Below are positions 30,743 through 39,494 of a DNA stretch of 64,000 bases, piece by piece. The stretch is from the NCBI RefSeq assembly GCF_014696715.1, contig NZ_JACJQO010000019.1, positions 310,001-374,000 on the forward strand. Direction: 5' to 3'. Numbering within the stretch: the stretch's first letter is position 1; every line of letters starts with the position of its first letter. The DNA comes from Pseudanabaena sp. FACHB-2040. GTDB taxonomy: Bacteria > Cyanobacteriota > Cyanobacteriia > Phormidesmidales > Phormidesmidaceae. Made by a program: the position numbers and the translations under genes. The notes below the pieces were generated by a model. It did no database searches, had not been told where the DNA came from, and saw only the letters and a program-made list of their open reading frames with translations.

Positions 30743-31036
30743 ATGCTGCAAATTCAATACTTCCTGCCGACCTCTTTAGGAGAGTCGGCACAGCCTCCTG
30801 CATCTGTAAACTTCACAGGCCAGCCGAGGCGCAGACGATTACGCCTGTATTTGGTAGGCTCCGAGGCCGATACCCGTAGCGCCATCGATAGCCTGCACGT
30901 CTTGGGCTACGCTGAGCGAATTGAGTGGAGCCGTGCGATCGCAATTCCCGAAAATGGCTTGCTCATTTACCGCGACCCTGGCGACGTCCTGCACTACCTG
31001 CAGCGCTACCGTCCCACGATTCCGCCAAACGCATAA
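30743..31036 (+). CDS. Small conserved-looking protein of unknown function
   Basis: 97 residues, MLQIQYFLPTSLGE at the start, then a compact alpha/beta-like region RRLRLYLVGSEADTRSAIDS ... LHYLQRYRP. Codon use and GC match neighbouring real genes, and a perfect terminator follows the stop, which supports it being a gene. I do not recognise a family with certainty. A hairpin (GGGGATTCCT/AGGAATCCCC) abuts the start codon and no Shine-Dalgarno is evident, so the exact start is open. Confidence 0.6.
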   Translation: MLQIQYFLPTSLGESAQPPASVNFTGQPRRRRLRLYLVGSEADTRSAIDSLHVLGYAERIEWSRAIAIPENGLLIYRDPGDVLHYLQRYRPTIPPNA

Positions 31037-31058
31037 CCGTAGGCGGCCAGCACCAGCT

Positions 31059-31091
31059 AGATCTCGGGGTTCTTAAAGAACCCCGAGATCT
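31059..31091. terminator. Strong bidirectional terminator hairpin
   Basis: AGATCTCGGGGTTC (31059-31072) and GAACCCCGAGATCT (31078-31091): perfect 14-bp stem, extendable through TT/AA, between convergent genes 30743-31036 and 31109-32473. Confidence 0.7.
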
Positions 31092-31108
31092 GACAAGCGC
31101 CTACCCCT

Positions 31109-32473
31109 TTAGCCGCCGATCCGCTCTAGCCAGCCGCGACACTTGCCAGGGTTCAACAAACCGTAGGGGTCAACCTGGGCCTTAAAGTCCACCTGCACCG
31201 GGTCTACCGTCTTCATGCCGCCATCTTCAAGCATGTAGGTATGAGGGTTGGCAATTAGTGCGCCCTGCTCCTCGTGGTACTGAATAATTTCAAACAGCCG
31301 CTCATCAGTTGTATAGCGCACCACCTGCAGCGCCGCCGGAACCACCTTGCCGCCCACTCGGAAATACTCCAGGTGCATCATCACCTCATCTCCGAAGTGA
31401 TGGTAAAGCTGCTCGATCAGCTCCAGGTTCGCGTCCGTTAGAAACAGCGTTTGCAGGTAAGTCAGCGAGGGAACCACACTGCGCCCGTGCAGCGTAGTGT
31501 GGTTCCAGGTAAATTCTGCTAAGAGGGTGCCTTTGCTGGCATCTTGTGCCGCCTTGCTATAGGTAACCGTTCCGCCAAACGCCTTCACTAGCTCACCAAA
31601 GGGTTCTATATTTGGCTCGGCTACCATCAACAGAGCAGCGGCTTTGCCCTCAGGCAAGAAGGGCTTGAGCGGCACAAAATAGCTGGGAATCGGCCACGCA
31701 TGAATGCTGATCATTTTCTTGATGATGCCGTCAGCATCGCCCAAAGCCTGACCAAAGCGGGCAGCGGTCATAAAGTCATCGAAGGCGACAATTACCTCGG
31801 TCCAGGGGTAAGCAGGCCCCAGCGGAATTTCTAGCTCGGTGATAATGCCGTTGGTGCCGTAGGCGTGGTTGACCTTCTGCACCTCATCGCCCCGCAGCTC
31901 AATCACGCGCGGTTCGTCTTCCATCGTCACCACGCGAACGGCGATCAGGTTGCCTCTATCTCTCAACTGCCCGTACAGCACCGAACCAATGCCGCCGCTG
32001 CCGCCGCCGATAAAGCCGCCAATCGTTGCGGTGCGGTAGGTAGAGGGATACATGCGCAGCTCCCAGCCTGACTCGCGCGTCACTTTATCGATAGCAGATA
32101 GCTTAGCCCCCGCCTCCACACAGGCAATCCCTGGCTTCACCCACTTGACTGCATTCATCCGGCTGAGGTCGAGAATGACCCCACCTTCCAGCGGAATGCA
32201 CTGCCCATAGTTGCCGGTGCCCGCCCCCCGGACGGTAACTGGCACTTTCGCTGCCACACAGGCCTTAGCCACCTTGAGCACTTCGGCCTCGGTTTTGGGC
32301 CGCACCACCAAGTCTCCCGTCTTGTCGGCTAGCTGCTTCACCAGCACTGGGCTGAAGTTGTAATAATCCTTCGACAGTTTCTCAACCTGGCCCGGCTCTC
32401 GGATAACTTCAATATCACCAAGGGCTGCAACGAGAGCGTCCCAGTTAATTGCAGGAGTACTGGTAAGGGTCAT
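31109..32473 (-). CDS. FAD-binding (GlcD-like) oxidoreductase
   Basis: 454 residues from ATG 32473 (MTLTSTPAINWDALVAALG); a longer frame begins at 32539, but the extra residues are not family-like. Vanillyl-alcohol-oxidase-type FAD-binding domain: RPKTEAEVLKVAKACVAAKV, then RGAGTGNYGQCIPLEGGVILDLS and GGFIGGGSGGIGSVLYG for the FAD pyrophosphate. C-terminal end LLNPGKCRGWLERIGG. The substrate, probably a hydroxy acid, is unknown. No neighbouring genes of an obvious shared pathway. Confidence 0.85.
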   Translation of the reverse strand: MTLTSTPAINWDALVAALGDIEVIREPGQVEKLSKDYYNFSPVLVKQLADKTGDLVVRPKTEAEVLKVAKACVAAKVPVTVRGAGTGNYGQCIPLEGGVILDLSRMNAVKWVKPGIACVEAGAKLSAIDKVTRESGWELRMYPSTYRTATIGGFIGGGSGGIGSVLYGQLRDRGNLIAVRVVTMEDEPRVIELRGDEVQKVNHAYGTNGIITELEIPLGPAYPWTEVIVAFDDFMTAARFGQALGDADGIIKKMISIHAWPIPSYFVPLKPFLPEGKAAALLMVAEPNIEPFGELVKAFGGTVTYSKAAQDASKGTLLAEFTWNHTTLHGRSVVPSLTYLQTLFLTDANLELIEQLYHHFGDEVMMHLEYFRVGGKVVPAALQVVRYTTDERLFEIIQYHEEQGALIANPHTYMLEDGGMKTVDPVQVDFKAQVDPYGLLNPGKCRGWLERIGG

Positions 32474-32674
32474 AGGGCTGGAATACGGACTGACAGCAAT
32501 TCCAGTGTAAGGCCCAACAGCCTGAGCCTGTCTGTACATCTGACAACCTTACATCAACTCGTACCTTGAAAAATTGCAAAAGGGGCCAAGCCTTTCGCAT
32601 CGAACCTTGGGCAAATTGCCTCAGATTACAGATGGAATGCTTCGCCCCTACAGCCTATTGACCAGTGTGGGAAT

Positions 32675-33859
32675 TTATCGGTCTACAGAGCCCATGATGA
32701 TGTCGATGCTGCCCAAAATTGGCATGATGTCGGCAACCTTCATGCCGCGTACCAGCTGGGGCAAAATTTGCAGGTTGACAAAGTCAGCGGCGCGAATTTT
32801 AAAGCGCCAGGGGAAAACGTTGTCGTCTCCAATGATGAAGACACCGAGTTCGCCCTTGCCGCTTTCGACTCGAACGTAATGCTCACCTGCAGGAATTTTG
32901 AAGGTGGGAGCAATCTTCTTGCCGATGAACTGATACTCGAAGCCGTTCCACTCCGACTTAGGACCACCCGCAATCCGCTTGGCTTCCAGGTTTTCGTAGG
33001 GGCCACCAGGAATTTGGTTACAGGCTTGCCGGATGATCTTCACCGACTCGCGCATTTCCCGAATCCGCACCACGTAGCGGGCCAGGCAGTCCCCAGCAGT
33101 TTCCCACTGGATATCCCAATCAAAGTCGTCGTAGCACTCGTAGTGATCGACCTTGCGCAAGTCCCACTTAACGCCAGAGCCACGCAGCATCGGACCTGAG
33201 AGGCCCCATGCGATCGCATCTTCCCGCGAGATTGTGCCAATGCCTTCAACCCGGCGGCGGAAGATGGGGTTGTTGGTGATTAGCTTCTCGTACTCATCGA
33301 CTTTAGGAATGAAGTAGTCGCAAAAGTCGAGACACTTATCGATCCAGCCGTAGGGCAGGTCGGCAGCCACGCCGCCAATGCGGAAATAGTTGTTGTTGAC
33401 CATGCGGTAGCCGGTCGCAGCTTCCCACAGGTCATAGATCATCTCCCGTTCCCGGAAGATGTAGAAAAATGGAGTCTGAGCGCCCACGTCTGCCAGAAAG
33501 GGGCCAAGCCAAAGCAGGTGGTTGGCAATGCGGTTTAGCTCCAGCATGATCACTCGGATATAGCTGGCCCGCCTAGGCACTTCAATATTGGCTAGCTTTT
33601 CTGGAGCGTTCACCGTGATGGCTTCGTTGAACATGCCCTCAGCGTAGTCCCAGCGGCTCACGTAGGGCACGAACATAATGTTAGTGCGGTTTTCGGCGAT
33701 TTTCTCCATGCCACGATGGAGGTAGCCAATGACCGGCTCACAGTCGATAACGTCTTCGCCGTCCAGGGTCACAATCAGGCGCAACACCCCGTGCATAGAG
33801 GGATGGTGCGGTCCCATGTTGAGGACCATGGGTTCGGTCTTGGTCTCAATTCTTGCCAT
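32675..33859 (-). CDS. ndhH: NAD(P)H-quinone oxidoreductase (NDH-1) subunit H
   Basis: 394 residues, the 49-kDa-type peripheral-arm subunit near the quinone site of the cyanobacterial NDH-1 complex on the thylakoid, used in respiration and cyclic electron flow. Start [18 protein letters not shown] is diagnostic, followed by [17 protein letters not shown]; end [15 protein letters not shown]. Monocistronic here: divergent from the 34017 gene, with the FAD oxidoreductase about 200 nt downstream. Confidence 0.98.
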   Translation of the reverse strand: MARIETKTEPMVLNMGPHHPSMHGVLRLIVTLDGEDVIDCEPVIGYLHRGMEKIAENRTNIMFVPYVSRWDYAEGMFNEAITVNAPEKLANIEVPRRASYIRVIMLELNRIANHLLWLGPFLADVGAQTPFFYIFREREMIYDLWEAATGYRMVNNNYFRIGGVAADLPYGWIDKCLDFCDYFIPKVDEYEKLITNNPIFRRRVEGIGTISREDAIAWGLSGPMLRGSGVKWDLRKVDHYECYDDFDWDIQWETAGDCLARYVVRIREMRESVKIIRQACNQIPGGPYENLEAKRIAGGPKSEWNGFEYQFIGKKIAPTFKIPAGEHYVRVESGKGELGVFIIGDDNVFPWRFKIRAADFVNLQILPQLVRGMKVADIMPILGSIDIIMGSVDR

Positions 33860-34016
33860 AGGGTCAGCGAGGTATGTCTGCTTGGTCTAGCCCAGGGTGT
33901 CTGCGGGGTTTACCGGCAGGTGGCTCCCTTTATGCATCTTAATGTGATTTTCCTGCCTTTGTAGATGAACATCGCCTATATAGACCATTTAAGTTCAAAA
34001 ACTAGGCTCCAAAACG

Positions 34017-34295
34017 ATGCGTACATCCTTGCTGCTGCTGCTCGTCATTGCGCCTGCGATCGCAGGTGTTGCCGTGTTTGGCAGAGCAGCTCTGATCGAC
34101 TGGGATAGCCTACAGCAGGCATATCAGCGGTTTGAGCTGACGATTCAGACCTCAGACGACCTCACCCAAATCTTCATTGCTGAGTCTTTGCAGTCAATCC
34201 ACCGAATTAACCTGTTTGCTGACGGAGTTTGGACCTTGCTCAGCGCCATCTTAGGGGCCATTGGCCTACATGGCCTGGAGCGGCATCGGCTCTAG
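34017..34295 (+). CDS. Small membrane protein of unknown function
   Basis: 92 residues. Hydrophobic N-terminus (LLLLLVIAPAIAGVAVFG), a polar middle with helical character (QQAYQRFELTIQTSDDLTQIF) and a second hydrophobic segment (GVWTLLSAILGAIGLHGL). Codon use fits the genome. It could be a two-span membrane protein or a secreted one with an anchor. No family recognised. The gene stands alone between ndhH (divergent) and rsmH. Confidence 0.6.
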   Translation: MRTSLLLLLVIAPAIAGVAVFGRAALIDWDSLQQAYQRFELTIQTSDDLTQIFIAESLQSIHRINLFADGVWTLLSAILGAIGLHGLERHRL

Positions 34296-34409
34296 CTGGC
34301 AAAGACGATGGGCCGTAACCAATTGCAGTAGACTCAATCGAGGGGCGCAGAGCCCTTTTTGTGCGCTAATCTACAGCCCTTTTCACCTGCATTCGCCACC
34401 CATCTACTC

Positions 34410-34450
34410 ATCCACCCCAGCCCGTAGCTTCCTGATCTGAAAATCGCTGT
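34410..34450 (+). repeat. 41-bp dispersed repeat upstream of rsmH
   Basis: The sequence up to the rsmH start codon (ATCCACCCCAGCCCGTAGCTT ... ATCTGAAAATCGCTG, positions 34410-34450) matches 63504-63544 in 34 of 41 positions on the same strand. Here it is the ribosome-binding region of rsmH. Confidence 0.55.
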
Positions 34451-35380
34451 ATGACTGCTGAGCCCCCCACCTTTGAACATATTCCCGTCTTGCCCCAGGA
34501 AACCATTGCCGGGCTGCAGCCCCGACCGGGAGGGCAGTATCTCGATGCCACTGTGGGCGGCGGCGGCCACAGCAAGCTCATCTTAGAGGCCGACCCTACA
34601 ATTCGGCTGACGGCTTTGGATCAAGATGGGGCTGCGATCGCAGCGGCCCAGGCTGAACTGGCGGAGTATTGCGATCGCATCACCTTCTGCCGCAGCAATT
34701 TTGCCGAGTTCAAACCTGGTAACCAGCAGTTCAACGGCATTCTGGCAGATTTGGGCGTCAGCTCTGCCCAGTTCGACATTCCAGAACGCGGCTTTAGCTT
34801 CCGGCTGACCGCCCCGCTAGACATGCGCATGGACCAGCGCCAAGAGATTTCCGCCGCCGAAATTGTCAACCACTGGGAGGAAGTAGAGCTCGCCCGAATT
34901 ATCTACATCTACGGCGAGGAGCGGCTATCTCGACGCATTGCCCGCCAGATCGTCGCCCAGCGCCCCTTCAACACCACCACCGAACTAGCAGACGCCATCT
35001 CCAAGTGCGTTCCCACCAAATACCGCTATGGCCGCATTCACCCCGCCACCCGCACCTTTCAGGCCTTGCGCATTGCCGTCAACCGCGAGTTAGAAGTGCT
35101 GGAGCGGTTTCTAGAACTCGCCCCCACCTGGCTGGAGCCAGGTGGCCGACTGGCCATCATCAGCTTCCACAGCTTAGAAGATCGAATCGTCAAGCACGCC
35201 ATCAAGGGCTCGCCCCTACTCTCAGTAGTCACCAAGAAACCCATCATCGCCACTGATGACGAGATCCAGCAAAACCCCCGCGCTCGCTCGGCCAAGCTGC
35301 GTGTGGCAGAGCGGAGGGAAGACGACATGGGAGAGGGGGAACGCGGAGAGTGGAAGACGCGGAGAGGTAGAGATAGATAG
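34451..35380 (+). CDS. rsmH: 16S rRNA (cytosine-1402 N4)-methyltransferase
   Basis: Methylates C1402 of 16S rRNA with SAM. 309 residues. SAM site YLDATVGGGGHSKLIL and TALDQDGAAIA; conserved GILADLGVSSAQFD, ERGFSFRLTAPLDMRMD, RIHPATRTFQALRIAVN and GGRLAIISFHSLEDRIVK. Core length is typical, but the last 25 residues (REDDMGEGERGEWKTRRGRDR) come from purine-rich repeat DNA and are unlike the family. Start ATG 34451. No division (mra) cluster context here. Confidence 0.95.
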   Translation: MTAEPPTFEHIPVLPQETIAGLQPRPGGQYLDATVGGGGHSKLILEADPTIRLTALDQDGAAIAAAQAELAEYCDRITFCRSNFAEFKPGNQQFNGILADLGVSSAQFDIPERGFSFRLTAPLDMRMDQRQEISAAEIVNHWEEVELARIIYIYGEERLSRRIARQIVAQRPFNTTTELADAISKCVPTKYRYGRIHPATRTFQALRIAVNRELEVLERFLELAPTWLEPGGRLAIISFHSLEDRIVKHAIKGSPLLSVVTKKPIIATDDEIQQNPRARSAKLRVAERREDDMGEGERGEWKTRRGRDR

Positions 35381-35461
35381 GGGAGGTAAAGAAGGCCAGC
35401 CCCGTAGGTTGGCGTCAAGCGTAGCGCGACTCAACATCCTAAAAGAGGACATGGGGGCGCG

Positions 35462-36367
35462 TCAAAGACTCGCCTCCGGCAGCACCAACTGATCCGTCGG
35501 TGTTACACCCGTAATAGACAGGGTAAATTCAACCGAACTGCCGCCATTGCCGCTCCAGCCAACAACTTGACCCTCAGCATTGAAGATAGGGTCATTGTTG
35601 TAGGTAGTCACCGCCACGTAGTACAGGCCCGACTGCGGCAAGATGTAGTTAGTAATTCGGGATTGAAGGCGGCTGAGGTCATCGTTCTCGACGAGTAGTC
35701 GGCCCTGGCTGTCAAACAGAAATATCTGAGAGTCGTCATCAAAATACAGCAGACCCGGAAAGACTCGGTTCACGTCCACGTCGATTGTGACTTGATCGCC
35801 CAGCCCACCGACAAAGGTAAACACCCGGTAGTCTTGACCTACAGCTCCTGCTGATACACCTGAGCCGGTGCGCATATCGATCGGCACCGTGGGCGTTAGC
35901 GCTGGAATATTCGTGTCAAGCTGGCGAGCTAAACCCGCCACTGCGAAGCCTTCAGCCTGGCGGGCGCGCTGATTATTAGAGGGGATATAGGGAACGCTGG
36001 AGAGCGTTGCGATCGCACTCTCCCAATTCAAAGGAGGAGCCACCTCTGGCACCAAATCTGCCGGAATAAACTGAGCTAGGGCTGTATCACAGTTTGTAAA
36101 CCTCGGTACCGTCCTAGGATCATCACGCCAGGTTTTAAGCTGCTGGCGAAAGGCAACCAGCGTCGCCCGATTGGCGGGGGAAATCTGCGGCAGCGCCATC
36201 AGAGCGCCAGTATGATCCACCGCCTGATTCCAATCACCGCGACAAATCGCCACCTGAATATCTTGCTGCAGCGACTGCACCGTTTGAGCCAGAACGCCGC
36301 GCGCCGGAAAAACGCCGACAGCAGCCAGTAAGAGGGCACACCCCCAACGTCTGATCAAACTCTGCAT
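35462..36367 (-). CDS. Secreted protein with PPC-like beta domain
   Basis: 301 residues with an N-terminal signal peptide (MQSLIRRWGCALLLAAVGVF ... VLAQ, cleavage near residue 28). The middle is helical with paired cysteines (AICRGDW and FTNCDT). The C-terminal ~120 residues look like a pre-peptidase C-terminal (PPC) beta-sandwich: DYRVFTFVGGLGDQVTIDVD, LYFDDDSQIFLFDSQGRLLVEND and PQSGLYYVAVTTYNNDP. Probably periplasmic or extracellular. No protease domain is attached, so the role is unknown. Confidence 0.75.
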   Translation of the reverse strand: MQSLIRRWGCALLLAAVGVFPARGVLAQTVQSLQQDIQVAICRGDWNQAVDHTGALMALPQISPANRATLVAFRQQLKTWRDDPRTVPRFTNCDTALAQFIPADLVPEVAPPLNWESAIATLSSVPYIPSNNQRARQAEGFAVAGLARQLDTNIPALTPTVPIDMRTGSGVSAGAVGQDYRVFTFVGGLGDQVTIDVDVNRVFPGLLYFDDDSQIFLFDSQGRLLVENDDLSRLQSRITNYILPQSGLYYVAVTTYNNDPIFNAEGQVVGWSGNGGSSVEFTLSITGVTPTDQLVLPEASL

Positions 36368-36434
36368 ACTCGCCCCCTATGCCAAAGGTTTTTAAGCAGG
36401 CCATAATCAACACTAGTGTATGCCTGACTGGGCA

Positions 36435-36455
36435 TTCCCGGAAAAAATCCGGGAA
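36435..36455 (+). promoter_or_regulatory. Leader hairpin before the phosphatase gene
   Basis: TTCCCGGA (36435-36442) and TCCGGGAA (36448-36455) form a perfect 8-bp stem in the 126-nt region between divergent genes. Possible leader structure or operator; no further evidence. Confidence 0.35.
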
Positions 36456-36493
36456 CCTTGAAAGCATTAACTGAAAGCACTGGCAGAATTGCG

Positions 36494-38260
36494 ATGCTGA
36501 TCAGCTCTGGTCTTCAAACGTCGCAATCGTTCCCTGGGATTAATGGCTATGGGTCACAGCACATGAGTGTAGGCGAACACGACAAGCTCAAGCTAATGGT
36601 GGTAGACGACGAGCCAGACAACCTAGATCTGCTCTATCGCACCTTTCGCCGGGAATTTCAGGTTTTCAAAGCTAGCAGCGGTCTTGAAGCCCTGACAATC
36701 CTAGAGCAGGTCGGAGAAATGGCCATCATCATCTCCGACCAGCGCATGCCTAGGATGAACGGAACCGAATTTCTTAGCCGCACCGTAGAGCGGTTTCCCG
36801 ATACCATCCGGATTGTGTTAACGGGCTATACCGATGTCGAAGACCTGGTAGAAGCCATTAACTCGGGCAAAGTCTTTAAGTACATCACCAAGCCCTGGAA
36901 TCCCGAGGCGCTCAAAAATGTGGTGCTGCAGTCTATCGAAACTTACCGGCTAGTCAAGCAGCGCACCCGAGCATTGACCCTGGCCCTCCGGCGAGAGTCT
37001 CTGATCAACGCAGTCATGAGCGCAGTCCGAGAATCTTTGGACTATCACAGCATGCTGCAAACAGTCGTCGATACCCTAGGCGAACGGTTCGAGGCCGACC
37101 ATGTCATCCTGCGGCCTCAAGAGGATGGGTGCCCCAAGCCTGAAACCAGTCCCACGGCTCCCACTCCCATCTTTCAATACCCGACCCCACCAACGGCATC
37201 CGACAGTCATACTGAAGCGGCCCCAGATCCTCTCTGGCCAGTACTGTACAGCCACCATCTCAAGCAAGAGAGCCACATCAAGTTCGAGGCCGAAGCCACT
37301 CTAACCACGATTGACCACTCCCACCAGCCTATTGCCGTCCTGACGCTGCCCCTAATCTTTCAGCAGCGCTGCCTAGCAGTCACCTCTCTCTACCAGGTTC
37401 GATCTCCCAACTGGTCTGAAGAAACCCTCGATCTGATCCGCAGCGTAGCTGACCAGGTGGCTCTAGCAATCGCCCAAGCACAGCTTTATCAGCAGGTTCA
37501 AGAGCGAACTCGGCAGATGCGGGCAGAGCTAGAAGTCGCTCGCCAGATCCAAATGAACCTGCTGCGCCAGAGCTGGCCCAGTGTCCCCGGTGCCAAAATT
37601 CAGGCCCGGTGCTTGCCAGCCAGCGAAGTAGGCGGCGACTTCTTCGAGGTCCTTGTCCACCCCCAAGGAGATGTGTGGCTGGCAGTCGGAGATGTCTCTG
37701 GTAAAGGCGTTCCCGCTGCGCTGTTTATGGCCAGCGCGATCTCAGTGCTGCGGCGAGAACTCTCCCAAGAAACTTCCCCTGCACCCGACGCGGTGATGCA
37801 AAGCCTAAATTCAAGCTTGTTAGACGATTTGGTGAGCAATAACTGCTTCATCACGCTGGTGCTGGTGCGCTACTCTCCCACTACCCGCCACATGACCTAT
37901 GCCAATGCGGGTCATATCTACCCCCTAGTCTGGTCGCGGGCAGCCCATACACCTCAATATCTAGAGACCCGAGGGGTGCCCTTGGGCATTTTACCGAGCT
38001 GGCAAGCCAAGGCTGGGGAACTCGATCTTTCGCCAGGTGATACGCTGCTGCTAGCTAGCGACGGGCTCACCGAAGTCACCCCGGAGCAGGGAGCAGGCAG
38101 CCTGGCTATGCTTCAGCAGGCTGGGCTGTGGGCCTTGCTAGAGCAGCAGCCTCCCCCCCTCGATCTCGATAAACTCCTAGAGGCTATTCAAAAGCTGAGT
38201 AGTCAGCAGGAGGACGACCAGACAGCCTTATCTCTGGAGGTGCTGCCAGATGAGGACTGA
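36494..38260 (+). CDS. Response regulator-GAF-SpoIIE/PP2C phosphatase
   Basis: About 588 residues from ATG 36494; ATG 36563 (MSVGEHDKLKLMVVDDEPDN) is an equally plausible start and TTG 36458 less so. Domains: receiver (phospho-acceptor Asp in IIISDQRMPRMNG, Lys in YITKPWNPEALKNV), a GAF-like middle (about 180-340), a linker helix, then a PP2C/SpoIIE phosphatase (ASEVGGDFFEV, VGDVSGKGVPAALFMASAIS, LLASDGLTEVTPEQGAG). This is the layout of RsbU-type phosphatases in partner switching. Overlaps the RsbW-like gene by 11 nt. Confidence 0.88.
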   Translation: MLISSGLQTSQSFPGINGYGSQHMSVGEHDKLKLMVVDDEPDNLDLLYRTFRREFQVFKASSGLEALTILEQVGEMAIIISDQRMPRMNGTEFLSRTVERFPDTIRIVLTGYTDVEDLVEAINSGKVFKYITKPWNPEALKNVVLQSIETYRLVKQRTRALTLALRRESLINAVMSAVRESLDYHSMLQTVVDTLGERFEADHVILRPQEDGCPKPETSPTAPTPIFQYPTPPTASDSHTEAAPDPLWPVLYSHHLKQESHIKFEAEATLTTIDHSHQPIAVLTLPLIFQQRCLAVTSLYQVRSPNWSEETLDLIRSVADQVALAIAQAQLYQQVQERTRQMRAELEVARQIQMNLLRQSWPSVPGAKIQARCLPASEVGGDFFEVLVHPQGDVWLAVGDVSGKGVPAALFMASAISVLRRELSQETSPAPDAVMQSLNSSLLDDLVSNNCFITLVLVRYSPTTRHMTYANAGHIYPLVWSRAAHTPQYLETRGVPLGILPSWQAKAGELDLSPGDTLLLASDGLTEVTPEQGAGSLAMLQQAGLWALLEQQPPPLDLDKLLEAIQKLSSQQEDDQTALSLEVLPDED

Positions 38261-38684
38261 ACTGAAAATTCCTAGCGACCTGAAATTTTTGTCTGTGGTT
38301 GAGAGCTGGTTACTAGAGTCTCTAGCCACAGAGCTTAAGGAGTCAGAAACCTGGCCTCAGCTGTCTACCCGCTTGCGACTAGCCCTCGTCGAAGCCTATT
38401 CCAACGTGGTTCGCCATGCCCACAAAGACAATCCGGAGACGCCCGTCATCCTGCGGCTAACCCTAGACCAGCGCTCTGTGACTCTAGAAATTTGGGATTC
38501 GGGGCAGGGCTACGACACAGACACCTACCTGGCCCCTGTCCCTGAAACCTTTCAGGAGGGGGGCTATGGCTGGTTAATCTTAAACCGGCTGATGGATAAG
38601 GTGCAGTACCAATTGCGAGCTAAGGACGGGCAGAATTGTCTGATGCTAGAGACTGAGCTACCGATTTTTCAGGAGATGCCCTAG
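38250..38684 (+). CDS. RsbW-like serine kinase / anti-sigma factor
   Basis: 144 residues, a stand-alone GHKL ATPase of the RsbW/SpoIIAB class: N-box LRLALVEAYSNVVRHAHKDN and G1 box EIWDSGQGYD; later GGYGWLILNRLMDKVQY. Such proteins phosphorylate an STAS-domain antagonist and bind a sigma factor or other target. The upstream overlap with a PP2C phosphatase makes a partner-switch pair very likely. No STAS gene is visible next to it. The 3' end overlaps the convergent VanX-like gene by 65 nt. Confidence 0.85.
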   Translation: MRTELKIPSDLKFLSVVESWLLESLATELKESETWPQLSTRLRLALVEAYSNVVRHAHKDNPETPVILRLTLDQRSVTLEIWDSGQGYDTDTYLAPVPETFQEGGYGWLILNRLMDKVQYQLRAKDGQNCLMLETELPIFQEMP

Positions 38685-39405
38685 GGGGCTCTAGGGGCTC
38701 TGGGGCGCAACCGTAGCGGGCAATCTGCTCAGCCTGATAGCCTGCTTGGAAACCTAGCCAAGTCCAGAGCTGATCGCCCAAAGAAAAGTGCCACCACTCC
38801 TGGGGATGTCGCCGAAATCCGGCAGCGACCATTACCCGATTGAGCAGAGTGCGGTGGCGGTGCCACTGCTGCTCAGAAGGATCATCGCTACCCGCAAAGT
38901 GGTCAGGAAAAGAGCGGGCCGAAATTTCATCAATGGGCGACCCCATATCCACTTCACTGCCCCGCTGATCGACCAGAGTGACATCTACTGCGGCTCCGGT
39001 ACTGTGGGGCGGCGGCATGGCCGGATCGGAGCTAGGCGGAGCCCAAAACTGATAGACCTGAGCTGTCAGCGCCTGCCGCTGGTCATCACTTAGATCAGCC
39101 TCGTCCAGTCCTTGAATTTGCAGCAGTTCACGAAAGGTGTAGTCCACCATAAACTGCTGTACAGCCACGGGCCGAAACGCATCGAATACCCGAATGCGCC
39201 AGCCAGGATACTCTGCCGCTAGGGTGGCTTGGGCCTGAAGGAGTGCGGCCAACACCCCTTGGCGCAGGTAGAAGGGAGATTTGTCAGCGTAAGGAGCCCC
39301 TAAAGATTGGTAAAAGTGGGGATCTGCCAGATCAAACTGATCCGGCGGCAGCGGCACTAGGGGTTCACCGCAGTCTTGAATGGGAATGGATTGGTAGGGT
39401 TTCAT
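38620..39405 (-). CDS. D-alanyl-D-alanine dipeptidase (M15D, VanX/DdpX-like)
   Basis: 261 residues. Zinc-site motifs of M15: PPHSTGAAVDVTLVD (first His and Asp ligands) and EWWHFSLGD (catalytic Glu and last His). Also RVFDAFRPVAVQQFM, conserved in this subfamily. Hydrolyses D-Ala-D-Ala; in non-resistant bacteria it serves wall turnover or nutrition. No vanHA-like genes nearby, so a resistance role is not indicated. No clear signal peptide. Its last 21 codons overlap the RsbW-like gene on the other strand. Confidence 0.88.
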   Translation of the reverse strand: MKPYQSIPIQDCGEPLVPLPPDQFDLADPHFYQSLGAPYADKSPFYLRQGVLAALLQAQATLAAEYPGWRIRVFDAFRPVAVQQFMVDYTFRELLQIQGLDEADLSDDQRQALTAQVYQFWAPPSSDPAMPPPHSTGAAVDVTLVDQRGSEVDMGSPIDEISARSFPDHFAGSDDPSEQQWHRHRTLLNRVMVAAGFRRHPQEWWHFSLGDQLWTWLGFQAGYQAEQIARYGCAPEPLEPPRASPEKSVAQSLASDNSARP

Positions 39406-39494
39406 GAGTTTAGCGATAGGCGCACCTGGGGATGTACCCGATGCAAGCGACGGCCATTTCTTACGATTAGGCCACTGGTAGATTAGGCCGCCGA

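Noticed and set aside
30553-30879. ORF of 108 codons before and across the 30743 gene
   Set aside because: Overlaps a better-looking gene, runs through two inverted repeats and has no recognisable fold.
38620-39405. VanX-like gene as a vancomycin resistance determinant
   Set aside because: No vanH, vanA or regulatory van genes nearby; M15D dipeptidases are common in non-resistant bacteria.
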